From contig CAZCCZ010000013.1 of the NCBI GenBank assembly GCA_964497495.1, forward strand, positions 1-64,000: a stretch of DNA of 64,000 nucleotides, in the 5' to 3' direction. The translations under genes and the position numbers were made by a program. How positions within the stretch are numbered: position 1 is the stretch's first letter; each line of letters begins with the position of its first letter. This document shows positions 1 to 9,071 of the stretch, piece by piece. The stretch is from CAXXOK01 sp964497495 (GTDB taxonomy: Bacteria; Bacillota; Clostridia; Christensenellales; Aristaeellaceae). The notes beneath the pieces were generated by a model that was not told the DNA's origin, did not search any database, and saw only the letters and a list, made by a program, of their open reading frames with translations.

Positions 1-2
1 CC

Positions 3-155
3 AGCAACCTGCACCTGTGGTTCGGGTGGAACGAGAACTGGATCAAGATGCCGGTAGACATCCTGCTGTTCTTCCTGAGCTATTACGTGCAGCGGCGCTG
101 GGTTTTCGGCGGCGGCGCGGCCCGGGAGAACGGCGGGAGGAAAAAGAATGCGTAA
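3..155 (+). CDS. GtrA-like membrane protein, C-terminal fragment
   Basis: The gene is cut by the window edge, so only the last 50 codons are visible. They read as a hydrophobic segment (VDILLFFLSYYVQRRWVF) followed by a short basic tail. This is the usual ending of GtrA-family proteins, where the last membrane helix runs into an aromatic RxWVF-type motif. GtrA proteins are small four-helix membrane proteins thought to move lipid-linked sugars used to decorate surface glycans. The stop codon overlaps the start of the next gene by 8 bases, so the two are probably translationally coupled, which fits the glycan theme of the downstream pair. The family call rests on this tail alone. Confidence 0.6.
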   Translation, partial: SNLHLWFGWNENWIKMPVDILLFFLSYYVQRRWVFGGGAARENGGRKKNA

Positions 156-1011
156 CGAATGGCGTAAACCGCTTTCCTTGCTGGCGGTGTTCTGGATGCT
201 GGTACCTTCCCTTGCCTCGGCGGTTGGACTTCCCCTGGACTTTTCCCCCGCGCCCGCGGCGAACGAAGCCTGTTACCTGAGCGATACCGAGTACCGGGAC
301 GATACCCTGCACGTGTGGATCGAGGACGTGGAGCGCGACGACAGCGTGTACCACGTGGCGCACGTGGAGATCGCCGACCCCGGCCAGCTGCGCGCCGCGC
401 TCTCCTGCGAACCGGGGGAAACCGCCAAGGTTGCGGCCAGCGTGATCGGCAATGCCTACAATGCGGTGGTCGCCGTCAACGGGGACGGCTACCTGTACCG
501 CACGTCCGGGTACGTGATCCGGCAGGGGCAAACCTTGCGCAAGTCCGCCGCGACGGATCTGGATTATCTGCTCATCGACACCGCGGGGGATTTTCACGCC
601 CTGCGCAAGCCCTCGAAGAAAGATCTTTCCGCGGCTCTGAAGGAATACGACGTCGCGCAGTGCTACTATTTCGGCCCCGTGCTCGTGATGGACGGCGAGG
701 TGCAGACCGTGTACAACCAGTACGGTTTCGCCGCGCAGGACAGGAGCCCCCGCACCGCCGTAGGCCAGACCGGGCCGCTCAGCTACGTGCTGGTGGTGGC
801 GGACGGACGGCAGGAGCAGAGCCGCGGGGTTACGCACAAGCAGCTGGCGCAGTTCATGGGTGATCTCGGCTGCACGGTCGCCTTCAACCTGGACGGCGGC
901 GGCAGCAGTACGCTGCTGTTCCACGGAAAGGTTTTCAACAGCGTCAGCGGCGACGGCGAGCGCGAGATCAGCGATATCCTCTACTTCGGTACGGGCGTAA
1001 CCGGCGGCTGA
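148..1011 (+). CDS. Exported phosphodiester glycosidase family protein (NAGPA domain), copy 1
   Basis: A 287-residue protein with an N-terminal signal peptide (basic start, hydrophobic core to about residue 25, SASA-type cleavage region). The rest matches the NAGPA/phosphodiester glycosidase fold. It has VVAVNGDGYLY in the first half, a PRTAVGQT segment near residue 205, and the hallmark NLDGGGSSTLLF near the C-terminus. In the human family member this domain removes GlcNAc from a phosphodiester, while bacterial members act outside the cell on glycan or exopolysaccharide phosphodiesters. It overlaps the GtrA-like gene by 8 bases and is followed by a paralog 107 bases downstream. The real substrate cannot be read from the sequence. 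Confidence 0.85.
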   Translation: MRNEWRKPLSLLAVFWMLVPSLASAVGLPLDFSPAPAANEACYLSDTEYRDDTLHVWIEDVERDDSVYHVAHVEIADPGQLRAALSCEPGETAKVAASVIGNAYNAVVAVNGDGYLYRTSGYVIRQGQTLRKSAATDLDYLLIDTAGDFHALRKPSKKDLSAALKEYDVAQCYYFGPVLVMDGEVQTVYNQYGFAAQDRSPRTAVGQTGPLSYVLVVADGRQEQSRGVTHKQLAQFMGDLGCTVAFNLDGGGSSTLLFHGKVFNSVSGDGEREISDILYFGTGVTGG

Positions 1012-1118
1012 CGGTTTCACCGCCTCCGGGCGCGGGTATCCTAAGCGCTGAAAGCGTGCGGAGCCTCCGCCGACGGACGTCCTCCGCGGATAGTCTGTAG
1101 AAAAAGAGGTGTTGCCCT

Positions 1119-2003
1119 ATGCGGTACGGATGGTTTAGGCGCGGCCTTGCCCTTGCGTTCGTCTGCCTGCTGCTGCTCGGCGCGGCGGCGGCGGAGACGG
1201 CCACGGACGTTTCCCCCCTGCCGTGGGACGATTCCCCCGGCTACCAGCCCAACCCCGACGATTATTCCCAAAACGGCTACTACGACGCTTCCATCCGCGT
1301 GGATATCACGAGGGTCCGCTACGAACGCGCCTACTTCTACGTGGCGGACGTGCAGATCAAGCACGCCAGCCAGATCCGCACCGGCCTTGCCGCCACGCTG
1401 GACCGCAGCGCCAGCAAGATCACCACTATGTCGAAATACTACAACGCGGTGCTGGCCATCAACGGGGACAACTACACCAGCCGCGATTACGGCCTCACCA
1501 TCCGGCAGGGCGAGACCCTGCGCGACAAGAGCAACGACCTGTACGACATCCTGCTGATCGATTCCGAAGGGGATTTCCACATCGTCAAACGCGATAATCT
1601 GGACATGCTGGACTTCTACCTTTCGGGCGGGCTGGACATCCGCAACGCTTTCGCCTTCGGCCCCGCGCTGGTCATCGACGGGGAAAAGCAGGCGATTCCC
1701 GAAAAGTACAGCTTCGCGCCGCATTATTACAACCCGCGCACGGCCATCGGCCAACTGGGGCCGCTGCATTACGTGTGCGTGGTCGTGGACGGCCGCATGG
1801 ACGACAGCGAAGGCACCACCGTGGAAATCCTCGCGGATTTCATGGCCAGCCTCGGCTGCACCCAGGCGTTCAACCTGGACGGCGGCGGCAGCGCCACGCT
1901 GGTGCTCAATAACGGGATTTATAACAACAAGGCACTGTCCAACGAGCGGAGCGTGAGCGACGTCATCTACTTCGCCACGTCGGTGGACCCGATCGACTGG
2001 TAA
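1119..2003 (+). CDS. Exported phosphodiester glycosidase family protein, copy 2
   Basis: A 294-residue paralog of the preceding gene, with a signal peptide ending near an AAAAE site around residue 25. The same blocks occur in the same order: VLAINGDNYTS, NPRTAIGQLGPL and AFNLDGGGSATLVL. The two copies differ over most of their length, so this is an old tandem duplication. The start is well supported by an AAAGAGGTG ribosome binding site. A strong hairpin terminator follows the stop, so this gene closes the operon that begins with the GtrA-like protein. Like its neighbour it should act outside the membrane on a phosphodiester-linked sugar. Confidence 0.85.
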   Translation: MRYGWFRRGLALAFVCLLLLGAAAAETATDVSPLPWDDSPGYQPNPDDYSQNGYYDASIRVDITRVRYERAYFYVADVQIKHASQIRTGLAATLDRSASKITTMSKYYNAVLAINGDNYTSRDYGLTIRQGETLRDKSNDLYDILLIDSEGDFHIVKRDNLDMLDFYLSGGLDIRNAFAFGPALVIDGEKQAIPEKYSFAPHYYNPRTAIGQLGPLHYVCVVVDGRMDDSEGTTVEILADFMASLGCTQAFNLDGGGSATLVLNNGIYNNKALSNERSVSDVIYFATSVDPIDW

Positions 2004-2020
2004 AAACTTTACGGCAACAA

Positions 2021-2056
2021 ACGGCGGCCCGGGGCATACGCTCCGGGCCGCCGTTT
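2021..2056 (+). terminator. Rho-independent terminator
   Basis: A GC-rich inverted repeat (ACGGCGGCCCGGGG / CTCCGGGCCGCCGT) with a six-base loop is followed by TTTT. It lies 18 bases after the second glycosidase stop and ends the plus-strand operon. Confidence 0.85.
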
Positions 2057-2102
2057 TGCGCCTGTTCGCCTTTGCGCCCCTCGCCGGAAAGGCCGCCGCG
2101 TT

Positions 2103-3686
2103 CTATTCCACGAACGACACCAGAATGTCCGTGTCCGACGTGAAACGGTAAATATCGTCGATCACGCCCGCGGGGGTTTCCAGCGCGAAGGGGATCAGTT
2201 TCAGGATCATGGCGGGCAGCATGCGCGCCTTGTATTCGTTCAGGAAGGTTTCGTTGAGGTTGAAGAAATCATTCTGCGGATAGGCCTTCTCCACGAATAC
2301 GCTCTTGTCCACGGCGGACAGCGCGCCTTCGAACGCCAGGGACAGCGCGGGCTTCAGGGTGTCCGGGTGGATCCAGCCCACGTTCAGGGCTAACGTATAG
2401 GGCAACGCGGCCGCGTCTTTCGTCCAATCGAAGCGGAAGATCAGGGGCGGCATCGGTTGCGTGAAGGTGTAACCGGAAGCGGTCAGGGTCAGGTTGCCCG
2501 CGCCGCTCAGATCGCCTTCCCGCGGAAGGCCGTCGCCCTCGGCCGTCAGTTTCACAGCTTCCTCCCCGTTCAACGTCACGGTCAGCGCGGCGCTCAGGGC
2601 CGCGCCCGCGCCGGAGGCATCCCAGCGGTAATCGAACCCGACCACGTAGCCCTCCGAGGTGGGCAGCGTGAGGGTAATGGATGTTACGCCGTCTTCAACC
2701 GTTTTCACGAACAGGTCGGTATCCCCGAGGGTGCAGGTAAGGCCCGTCGGCGTTTCCGTAACGGTCATGCCGTTCTCGTCGGGGTCGAGGTTATCCAGCT
2801 CGTTTTCCAGATTGCCCAGAATGCCCAGCGCCATGTCGCTGGCGTACGCTTCCGTCAGCAGGCAGGTGAAGAAGTAATAGGCGCGGCCCAGTTCCTCGTC
2901 GTCGGTCACGATCAGGTCCAGCGTCTCGCACAGCTCATACAGCTTCTCGTACGGCACCACGTAGGTGACCGTTCCGTCGGCGGCGGGAACCTCCGCATCG
3001 CCGGCGTCCGCGGGCGATGCGACGAAAATGGCCGTGGGGCCGTCCGCGCCGCCGATGACCGCGACGGAGGAAGCGTCCGCGTCTGAAGACGTATCGTCTT
3101 GCACGTCCGTGTCCGCATCCCCGTCGATATTCGTTTCGCCGTTCCGGGCGGCCTCCCGCGCGTCGGTCAGCATGTCCCGGACCGGGGTATAATAGCTGTT
3201 CCCCAGCCAGTAGGCCGCGTCCGGGTACAGCAGCAGCGCCAGATACTGCGTGGGCAATTCCATGTAATAATAGGGTTTCAGCATGAACTCCAGAAAATTG
3301 TGCATCTGGAAATGCAGCGATTCGTTGTTGAGCGCCGGGGAGGTCAGGTACCGGTAGCTGTGGTATCCGTCGTACACGAAGGGGAGCTTCTCCTCGCCGT
3401 TCAGCCGAAGGGCGGCGTTCAGGTACACGCGGCTGTCCGGCGTGAACATCGCAAGCGAATCCATGGAGCCTTTCAGATCCAGCTTGTTCAGGAACGTTTC
3501 CCACGCGCCGAAGTGCGCCTTGCCCTGCGGAAAACCGTCCGCGTGCAGGGAAAGCTTAAGCGTAAAGTCCGCGTGGGTCACGTCGCCGTCCGGCAGGTAG
3601 GTGTCTGCGGAGGCCAGCGCGGGCAGCGCGCACAGGCACAGCGCCAGAACGAGCGCGCACAGGCGGTCGAATAACGGATGCTTCAT
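2103..3686 (-). CDS. Exported protein of unknown function with an IGGADGPTAIFV motif
   Basis: A 527-residue protein with a clear signal peptide (cleavage near ALASA-DT, residue 27) and an AAGGAGG ribosome binding site. I do not recognise the overall family. The body alternates short beta-rich stretches and reads like a lipoprotein-type or cell-wall repeat fold without an obvious catalytic motif. Residues about 186-206 are an Asp/Ser-rich low-complexity insert. It leads directly into IGGADGPTAIFV at residues 211-222, a signature otherwise known from a membrane segment of sodium-pumping decarboxylase beta subunits. No other part resembles that membrane protein. It is a single gene transcribed toward the terminator region of the glycosidase operon. 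Confidence 0.6.
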   Translation of the reverse strand: MKHPLFDRLCALVLALCLCALPALASADTYLPDGDVTHADFTLKLSLHADGFPQGKAHFGAWETFLNKLDLKGSMDSLAMFTPDSRVYLNAALRLNGEEKLPFVYDGYHSYRYLTSPALNNESLHFQMHNFLEFMLKPYYYMELPTQYLALLLYPDAAYWLGNSYYTPVRDMLTDAREAARNGETNIDGDADTDVQDDTSSDADASSVAVIGGADGPTAIFVASPADAGDAEVPAADGTVTYVVPYEKLYELCETLDLIVTDDEELGRAYYFFTCLLTEAYASDMALGILGNLENELDNLDPDENGMTVTETPTGLTCTLGDTDLFVKTVEDGVTSITLTLPTSEGYVVGFDYRWDASGAGAALSAALTVTLNGEEAVKLTAEGDGLPREGDLSGAGNLTLTASGYTFTQPMPPLIFRFDWTKDAAALPYTLALNVGWIHPDTLKPALSLAFEGALSAVDKSVFVEKAYPQNDFFNLNETFLNEYKARMLPAMILKLIPFALETPAGVIDDIYRFTSDTDILVSFVE

Positions 3687-3769
3687 GGGAAACCTCCTTC
3701 GTCGCGTCGGCGCGACCCTTCTTCCCGTAATAACGGATCACAGACGGAAAAGCCTGCGGCGCGGGAGGG

Positions 3770-5584
3770 TCACTCGCCCTTGGCCTTATGCGCCGCGCGC
3801 GCGCGCTCCTCGTGGTTCAGCTCCCGCTTGCGCATGCGCAGGTTCTGAGGGGTGACCTCCAGCAGTTCGTCGTCGTCGATGAATTCCAGGCATTCCTCCA
3901 GCGTCATGGGGTGGACGCTGACCAGCTTCAGGCTGTCCTCGCTGGCGCTGGCGTTGCGCATGTTGGTGACGTGCTTCTGCTTGCACACGTTCACCACCAG
4001 ATCGTCCGGGCGGGCGTTCTGGCCGCAGATCATGCCCTTGTACACCTGCGTCTGCGGCGTGATGAACAGCGTGCCGCGCTCCTGGGTGTTGAACAGGCCG
4101 TAGCTCGTGGCCTCGCCGGGCTCGAAGCAGACCAGCGCGCCCGCGCTGCGGTGCGGAATGTCGCCCTTCACGGGTTCGTACCGTTCGAATACGGCGCTCA
4201 TGATGCCTTCGCCGCGCGTGTCAGTCATGAACTCGCTGCGGTAGCCGAACAGCCCGCGGGAAGGAATGAGGAACTCCAGCCGCACGCGGTCCAGCCCGTG
4301 CATGCTTTCCAGCGTTCCGCGGCGGCGGCCGATTTTCTCGATCACCGCGCCCGCGTAGGCCTGCGGCACGTCCGCGACCATCCGCTCGATAGGCTCGCAC
4401 TTCTTCCCGTCGATCTCCCGGTAGATCACCTGCGGCTTGCTCACTTGAAACTCGTAGCCCTGCCTGCGCATGTTTTCAATAAGAATGCTCAGGTGCAGCT
4501 CGCCGCGCCCGCGCACTTCGAAGGCGTCTGGGCTGTCCGTCTCGTTCACGCGAAGGCTCACGTCCGTCTGCAACTCCCGGAAAAGCCGGGCGCGCAGGTG
4601 GCGGCTGGTGACGTAGGTGCCCTCCCGTCCCGCGAAGGGGCTGTTGTTGACGCTGAAGGTCATGACCACGGTGGGCTCCGTAATGCTCACGAAGGGTAGC
4701 GCCTCTACCGCGGCGGGGTCGCATACGGTATCTCCGATGCCGATGTCCTCCAGCCCGCTCATGGCTACGATGTCCCCCATGGAGGCGGTTTCCGCGGGCA
4801 GGCGCTTGAGCCCGTCGAAGGTGTACAGGCTGGTGAGCCGCAGGGGCTGGCTGGTGACGCCGGTGTCGTAGTTGGTCTTAACCACGGTCATGCCCGTGGC
4901 GAGCGTGCCGCGGTTGATGCGCCCGATGCCGATGCGCCCTACGTAATCGTTGTAGTCGATAGTAGAGATCAGCACCTGCGCGGGGCCTTCCATGTCGCCC
5001 TCGGGCGCGGGAATGTGCTCGAGGATCGTTTCGAATAAAGGCTGCAGGTCGGTGCCGGGTTTGGCCGCGTCCAGCGAGGCGGTGCCTTCGCGGGCGGAGG
5101 CGTACACCACGGGCTTGTCCAGCGCGGTTTCGTCCGCGCCCAGCTCGATGAACAGATCCAGCACCTCGTCCACCACTTCGTTGACGCGGGCGTCGGCGCG
5201 GTCGATCTTGTTGATCACGACGATCACGGGGAGCTTCAGGTTCAGCGCCTTCAGCAGCACGAAACGGGTCTGCGGCATGGGGCCTTCGAAGCTGTCCACC
5301 AGCAGCAACACGCCGTCCACCATTTTTAGCACGCGCTCCACCTCGCCGCCGAAATCGGCGTGGCCCGGCGTATCCACGATGTTGATTTTCGTGCCATGGT
5401 AGTGCACGGCGGTGTTCTTGGCCAGAATCGTGATGCCGCGCTCGCGCTCGATGTCGTTGGAATCCATGACGCGGTCCATAACCTGCTGGTTTTCCCGGAA
5501 CACGCCACCCTGCTTGAGCATCTCGTCCACGAGCGTGGTCTTGCCATGGTCGACGTGGGCGATGATGGCGATGTTGCGAACCAT
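3770..5584 (-). CDS. typA: Translational GTPase TypA/BipA
   Basis: A 604-residue ribosome-binding GTPase of the EF-G superfamily. The N-terminus begins MVRNIAIIAHVDHGKTT, which contains the P-loop. The switch-region DIERERGITI, G3 DTPGHADFGGEV and G4 NKIDRA follow in order, and then the beta-barrel and C-terminal domains of the TypA subfamily. TypA helps 50S assembly and growth under stress such as low temperature. The reading frame is open further upstream, but the ATG at 5584 has an AGAAAGGAAG site and gives the standard N-terminus. It lies 53 bases downstream of prfC on the same strand, so the two translation GTPases are probably co-transcribed. Confidence 0.95.
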   Translation of the reverse strand: MVRNIAIIAHVDHGKTTLVDEMLKQGGVFRENQQVMDRVMDSNDIERERGITILAKNTAVHYHGTKINIVDTPGHADFGGEVERVLKMVDGVLLLVDSFEGPMPQTRFVLLKALNLKLPVIVVINKIDRADARVNEVVDEVLDLFIELGADETALDKPVVYASAREGTASLDAAKPGTDLQPLFETILEHIPAPEGDMEGPAQVLISTIDYNDYVGRIGIGRINRGTLATGMTVVKTNYDTGVTSQPLRLTSLYTFDGLKRLPAETASMGDIVAMSGLEDIGIGDTVCDPAAVEALPFVSITEPTVVMTFSVNNSPFAGREGTYVTSRHLRARLFRELQTDVSLRVNETDSPDAFEVRGRGELHLSILIENMRRQGYEFQVSKPQVIYREIDGKKCEPIERMVADVPQAYAGAVIEKIGRRRGTLESMHGLDRVRLEFLIPSRGLFGYRSEFMTDTRGEGIMSAVFERYEPVKGDIPHRSAGALVCFEPGEATSYGLFNTQERGTLFITPQTQVYKGMICGQNARPDDLVVNVCKQKHVTNMRNASASEDSLKLVSVHPMTLEECLEFIDDDELLEVTPQNLRMRKRELNHEERARAAHKAKGE

Positions 5585-5637
5585 ATGTTCGTATTCTTCC
5601 TTTCTTGGGGGCCGCGCGCGGTTATGACCGGCGCGCG

Positions 5638-7254
5638 TTATTCGTAGGTGACGCGGCTTGCGGTTTCCGCCAGTTCCAGACCTTCGTTGTTCTCCAGCGC
5701 CAGCCGGATGGACCACTCGTTTTCGAACAGCAACACGTGCCGCCCGTCGCCGTCCGTCGCGCGCCCGCTGGTGGAGGTGAGCTTAAGCCTGTCCGGGGGC
5801 ACCGGTGTTTTCACGATCCAGCGCACGAAGCGGAAGGAAAGCGTGTCCATCAGCATGCTCACGCCGTATTCCGTGCGCAGCCGGTGGGTCAGCACGTCGA
5901 ACTGCAGCATGCCCACCACGCCCGCCAGCAGCTCCTCAAACCCCGTTTCGCTGCGGGTGAAAAGCTGGATGGCGCCTTCCTCGGCCAACTGGGTAACGCC
6001 TTTGAGGAACTGCTTGCGCTTCATGCTGTCCTCCGGGCGCACGCGGGCGAAGTGCTCCGGGGCGAACACGGGAATGGAGCTGAAGTGCAGCCGGGGGCCG
6101 TTGGAAAGCGTATCCCCCAGGTGGAAGTATCCGGGGTCGAACAACCCCACGATGTCCCCCGGGTAGGCGGTTTCCACCGCTTCGCGCTCGTTGGCCATGA
6201 ACTGCTGGGGTTGCTTTAGCTGAATGGTCTTGTCGTCCCCGCTGAGCCACACGTCCATATCCTTGCGGAACTCGCCGCTTACCACGCGGATGAAGGCCAG
6301 CCGGTCCCGGTGCGCGGGGTTCATGTTCGCCTGAATCTTGAAAACGAAACCGCTGAAGAAATCCGCCTCCGGGCGAATTTCCCCCAGGTCGCTCCCGCGG
6401 GGGAGGGGCGGCGGCGTGATGCTCAGGAACGCCGTCAGGAACGGCTCCACGCCGAAGTTGGTAATGGCGGAGCCGAAGAACATGGGGGTGAGCCCGCCGT
6501 GAAGCACGGCGTTCTTATCGAAGGGATCGCCCGCCGTGTCCAGCAGCTCAACCTCGTTTCGCAAGCGGTCAAGGTAGTGCTTTTCCAGCCGCCGGGCTGC
6601 CTCCGGCGAATCCGGCGTGAGGACGGTTTCCTCCGCGCGGTTCATGCCGTGGTTGCCGCCTTCGAACAGGCGGATCGTGCCCGAATCGCGCAGGTATACG
6701 CCCTGAAAATCCCCGTCCACGCCGATGGGCCAGTTCATGGGGCAGGTGCGGATGCCCAGCACGTTTTCGATCTCCTCCATGAGCGCGAAGGGGTCCTTGG
6801 CGGCGCGGTCCATTTTATTAACGAAGGTGAAGATGGGGATGCCGCGCATGCGGCAGACCTTGAACAGCTTCACCGTCTGGGCTTCCACGCCCTTGGCCGC
6901 GTCGATAAGCATCACCGCCGCGTCCGCGGCGACGAGCACTCGGTAGGTATCCTCGCTGAAATCCTGGTGGCCCGGCGTATCCAGAATGTTGATGCGATAA
7001 CCGTCGAACTCGAACTGCATGGCGCTGGACGTAACGCTGATGCCGCGCTGTTTTTCGATATCCATCCAATCGCTCGTGGCGTGGCGCTCGGCCTTGCGCG
7101 CCTTCACGCTGCCCGCCTGCCGGATGGCTCCGCCGTAGAGCAGCAGCTTCTCCGTCAGCGTCGTTTTGCCTGCGTCGGGGTGGCTGATGATGGCGAACGT
7201 CCGGCGCTTTTCGATCTCCTGCCTGTACGCGCTGGTGGTGGGAAGTTGGGTCAT
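5638..7254 (-). CDS. prfC: Peptide chain release factor 3
   Basis: A 538-residue class II release-factor GTPase, which recycles RF1/RF2 from the ribosome after peptide release. The P-loop SHPDAGKTTLTEKLL, the KARKAERHATSDWM and EKQRGISVTSS segments, DTPGHQDFSEDTYR and NKMDR are all present and diagnostic of RF3. The length is normal. The frame is open upstream, but the ATG at 7254 starts the conserved region correctly and lies about 50 bases from a strong sigma-A promoter. It is divergent from guaA, and typA lies downstream in the same direction. Confidence 0.95.
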   Translation of the reverse strand: MTQLPTTSAYRQEIEKRRTFAIISHPDAGKTTLTEKLLLYGGAIRQAGSVKARKAERHATSDWMDIEKQRGISVTSSAMQFEFDGYRINILDTPGHQDFSEDTYRVLVAADAAVMLIDAAKGVEAQTVKLFKVCRMRGIPIFTFVNKMDRAAKDPFALMEEIENVLGIRTCPMNWPIGVDGDFQGVYLRDSGTIRLFEGGNHGMNRAEETVLTPDSPEAARRLEKHYLDRLRNEVELLDTAGDPFDKNAVLHGGLTPMFFGSAITNFGVEPFLTAFLSITPPPLPRGSDLGEIRPEADFFSGFVFKIQANMNPAHRDRLAFIRVVSGEFRKDMDVWLSGDDKTIQLKQPQQFMANEREAVETAYPGDIVGLFDPGYFHLGDTLSNGPRLHFSSIPVFAPEHFARVRPEDSMKRKQFLKGVTQLAEEGAIQLFTRSETGFEELLAGVVGMLQFDVLTHRLRTEYGVSMLMDTLSFRFVRWIVKTPVPPDRLKLTSTSGRATDGDGRHVLLFENEWSIRLALENNEGLELAETASRVTYE

Positions 7255-7305
7255 TCGGGTCGGCGCCTCCGCTTCGGTCGGATTGGGAAGGTATCCAAAC
7301 AAAAT

Positions 7306-7335
7306 ATTGTACAATGGCGTGTACGCGCGTGTCAA
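7306..7335 (-). promoter_or_regulatory. Sigma-A promoter for prfC-typA
   Basis: On the minus strand, TTGACA (7330-7335) and TACAAT (7306-7311) are separated by 18 bases, about 50 bases before the prfC start. This is a near-consensus housekeeping promoter. Confidence 0.8.
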
Positions 7336-7510
7336 GCGGAACGGCTTTTCGGCCCGGCCCGGCATTTCCGGCAGGCTTTTTTCCGTCCATCCCCTTGCGG
7401 GAACGGGCCGTTTATGGCACAATATCATACGAGCATTCCCCCGCGCGGGCCGGTTTTCGTTCGGAAAATCCTTCCGCCGCGCCGATGCGCAGAAAGGTGA
7501 AGAAACGCCT

Positions 7511-9055
7511 ATGCAAAACCCGCAGTGTGTGGTGATTCTGGATTTCGGCGCACAGTATACGCAGCTGATCGCGCGTCGCGTACGCGAGTTCGGGGTTTTC
7601 TCCGTGGTGCTGCCTTACAGCGCCGAACTTGCGGAAATCCGTTCCTACGAACCCCAGGCCCTCATCCTTTCCGGCGGCCCCTCCTGCATTCTGGACGCTG
7701 ACGCGCCCCGTTGCGAGAGGGGCATATATGATTTGGGCGTGCCGATTCTGGGCATTTGCTACGGCATGCAGCTGACCGCCCTGTACCTGGGCGGCGAGGC
7801 GGGCTCTTGCGACCTGCGGGAATACGGGCGGATGCTGATGACCGCGGACGACCGGGAAACGGGCCTGCTGGCGGGCCTGCGGGAACAGAGCTACTGCTGG
7901 ATGAGCCACACCTACCAGGTGCTGAAGATGCCGGAAGGCTTCCGGCGCATCGCGCATACGGACAGCTGCCCCGTCGCGGCCATGGCGGACGATACGCGCC
8001 GCATTTACGGGGTTCAGTTCCACCCCGAAGTGACCCATACCGAGGAAGGCCGCAAAATTCTGGAGAACTTCCTGAAAAGGATCTGCGGTTTCAGGGGAGA
8101 CTGGAACATGGAAGCATACGCGGAGCTCGCCGTGCGGCGGATCCGCGAACAGGTGAAGGACGGCACGGTGCTCCTGGGCCTGAGCGGCGGCGTGGACAGC
8201 GCCGTGGCCGCGGCCCTGATCCACCGCGCCGTGGGCAAGTGCCTGACCTGCGTGTACGTGGATCACGGCTTCATGCGCTCCGGCGAGAGCGACCAGGTGG
8301 TGGAGGTATTTACCAAAACCTTCCCCGTGGAGCTGATCCACGTGGACGCGAGCCGCCAGTTTTTCGAAGACTTGAAGGGCGTTACCGAGCCGGAGGAGAA
8401 GCGCAAGATCATCGGCCGGGATTTCGTGGACGTGTTCAAGCGCGAGGCCGCCCGGCTGGGCAAGCGCGACCATTTCGCGCAGGGCACGATCTACCCGGAC
8501 GTGATCGAAAGCGGCAACACCAAGGGCAGCGCGGTGATCAAGAGCCACCACAACGTGGGCGGCCTGCCCAGCGAACTGGGCTTTACCAGCCTCGTGGAGC
8601 CGCTGCGGATGCTGTTTAAGGACGAGGTGCGCAAGCTGGGCCTTGCGCTGGGCCTGCCGGAAAGCCTGGTGTACCGCCAGCCGTTCCCCGGCCCCGGTCT
8701 GGCTATCCGCGTTATCGGGGAGCTGACGCCGGAAAAGGTGCAGATCGTGCGCGAAAGCGATAAAATCCTGCGCGACGAGATCGCCGCAGCGGGCCTCAAC
8801 CAGTCGATATCGCAATATTTCACGGTGCTCACCGGCGCGCGCAGCGTGGGCGTGATGGGCGACGAGCGCACCTACGCCTACGCCGTGGCCATCCGCGCGG
8901 TGACGACCGACGACTTTATGACCGCCGACGTGGCGCAGATTCCCTATCCGTTATTAAACCACATCGCGGGGCGCATCGTAGGCGAGGTGAAGGGCGTCAA
9001 CCGCGTGCTGTACGACATTACCACCAAGCCGCCCGCGAGCATCGAGTGGGAATAA
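7511..9055 (+). CDS. guaA: GMP synthase (glutamine-hydrolysing)
   Basis: A 514-residue enzyme that converts XMP, glutamine and ATP to GMP, the last step of guanine nucleotide synthesis. The N-terminal class I amidotransferase carries Cys83 in GICYGMQ and His171/Glu173 in HPEVTH. The ATP pyrophosphatase domain has SGGVDS at residues 225-230, and the C-terminal dimerisation domain ends in DITTKPPASIEWE. The frame is open upstream, but the ATG at 7511 with an AAAGGTGA site gives the family start. The 7255-7510 gap holds divergent promoters. On this strand TTGCGG at 7395 and AT-rich sequence near 7419-7428 are only a weak promoter candidate. No guanine riboswitch is apparent. Confidence 0.96.
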   Translation: MQNPQCVVILDFGAQYTQLIARRVREFGVFSVVLPYSAELAEIRSYEPQALILSGGPSCILDADAPRCERGIYDLGVPILGICYGMQLTALYLGGEAGSCDLREYGRMLMTADDRETGLLAGLREQSYCWMSHTYQVLKMPEGFRRIAHTDSCPVAAMADDTRRIYGVQFHPEVTHTEEGRKILENFLKRICGFRGDWNMEAYAELAVRRIREQVKDGTVLLGLSGGVDSAVAAALIHRAVGKCLTCVYVDHGFMRSGESDQVVEVFTKTFPVELIHVDASRQFFEDLKGVTEPEEKRKIIGRDFVDVFKREAARLGKRDHFAQGTIYPDVIESGNTKGSAVIKSHHNVGGLPSELGFTSLVEPLRMLFKDEVRKLGLALGLPESLVYRQPFPGPGLAIRVIGELTPEKVQIVRESDKILRDEIAAAGLNQSISQYFTVLTGARSVGVMGDERTYAYAVAIRAVTTDDFMTADVAQIPYPLLNHIAGRIVGEVKGVNRVLYDITTKPPASIEWE

Positions 9056-9071
9056 GGGAGGAGACGAGATC

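Noticed and set aside
5585..5716. A longer TypA start at 5716
   Set aside because: The extra 44 residues overlap the prfC end, are unlike any TypA, and the ATG at 5584 has the ribosome binding site.
7412..8815. A 467-codon minus-strand frame opposite guaA
   Set aside because: GuaA is certain from its motifs; the antisense product has random composition.
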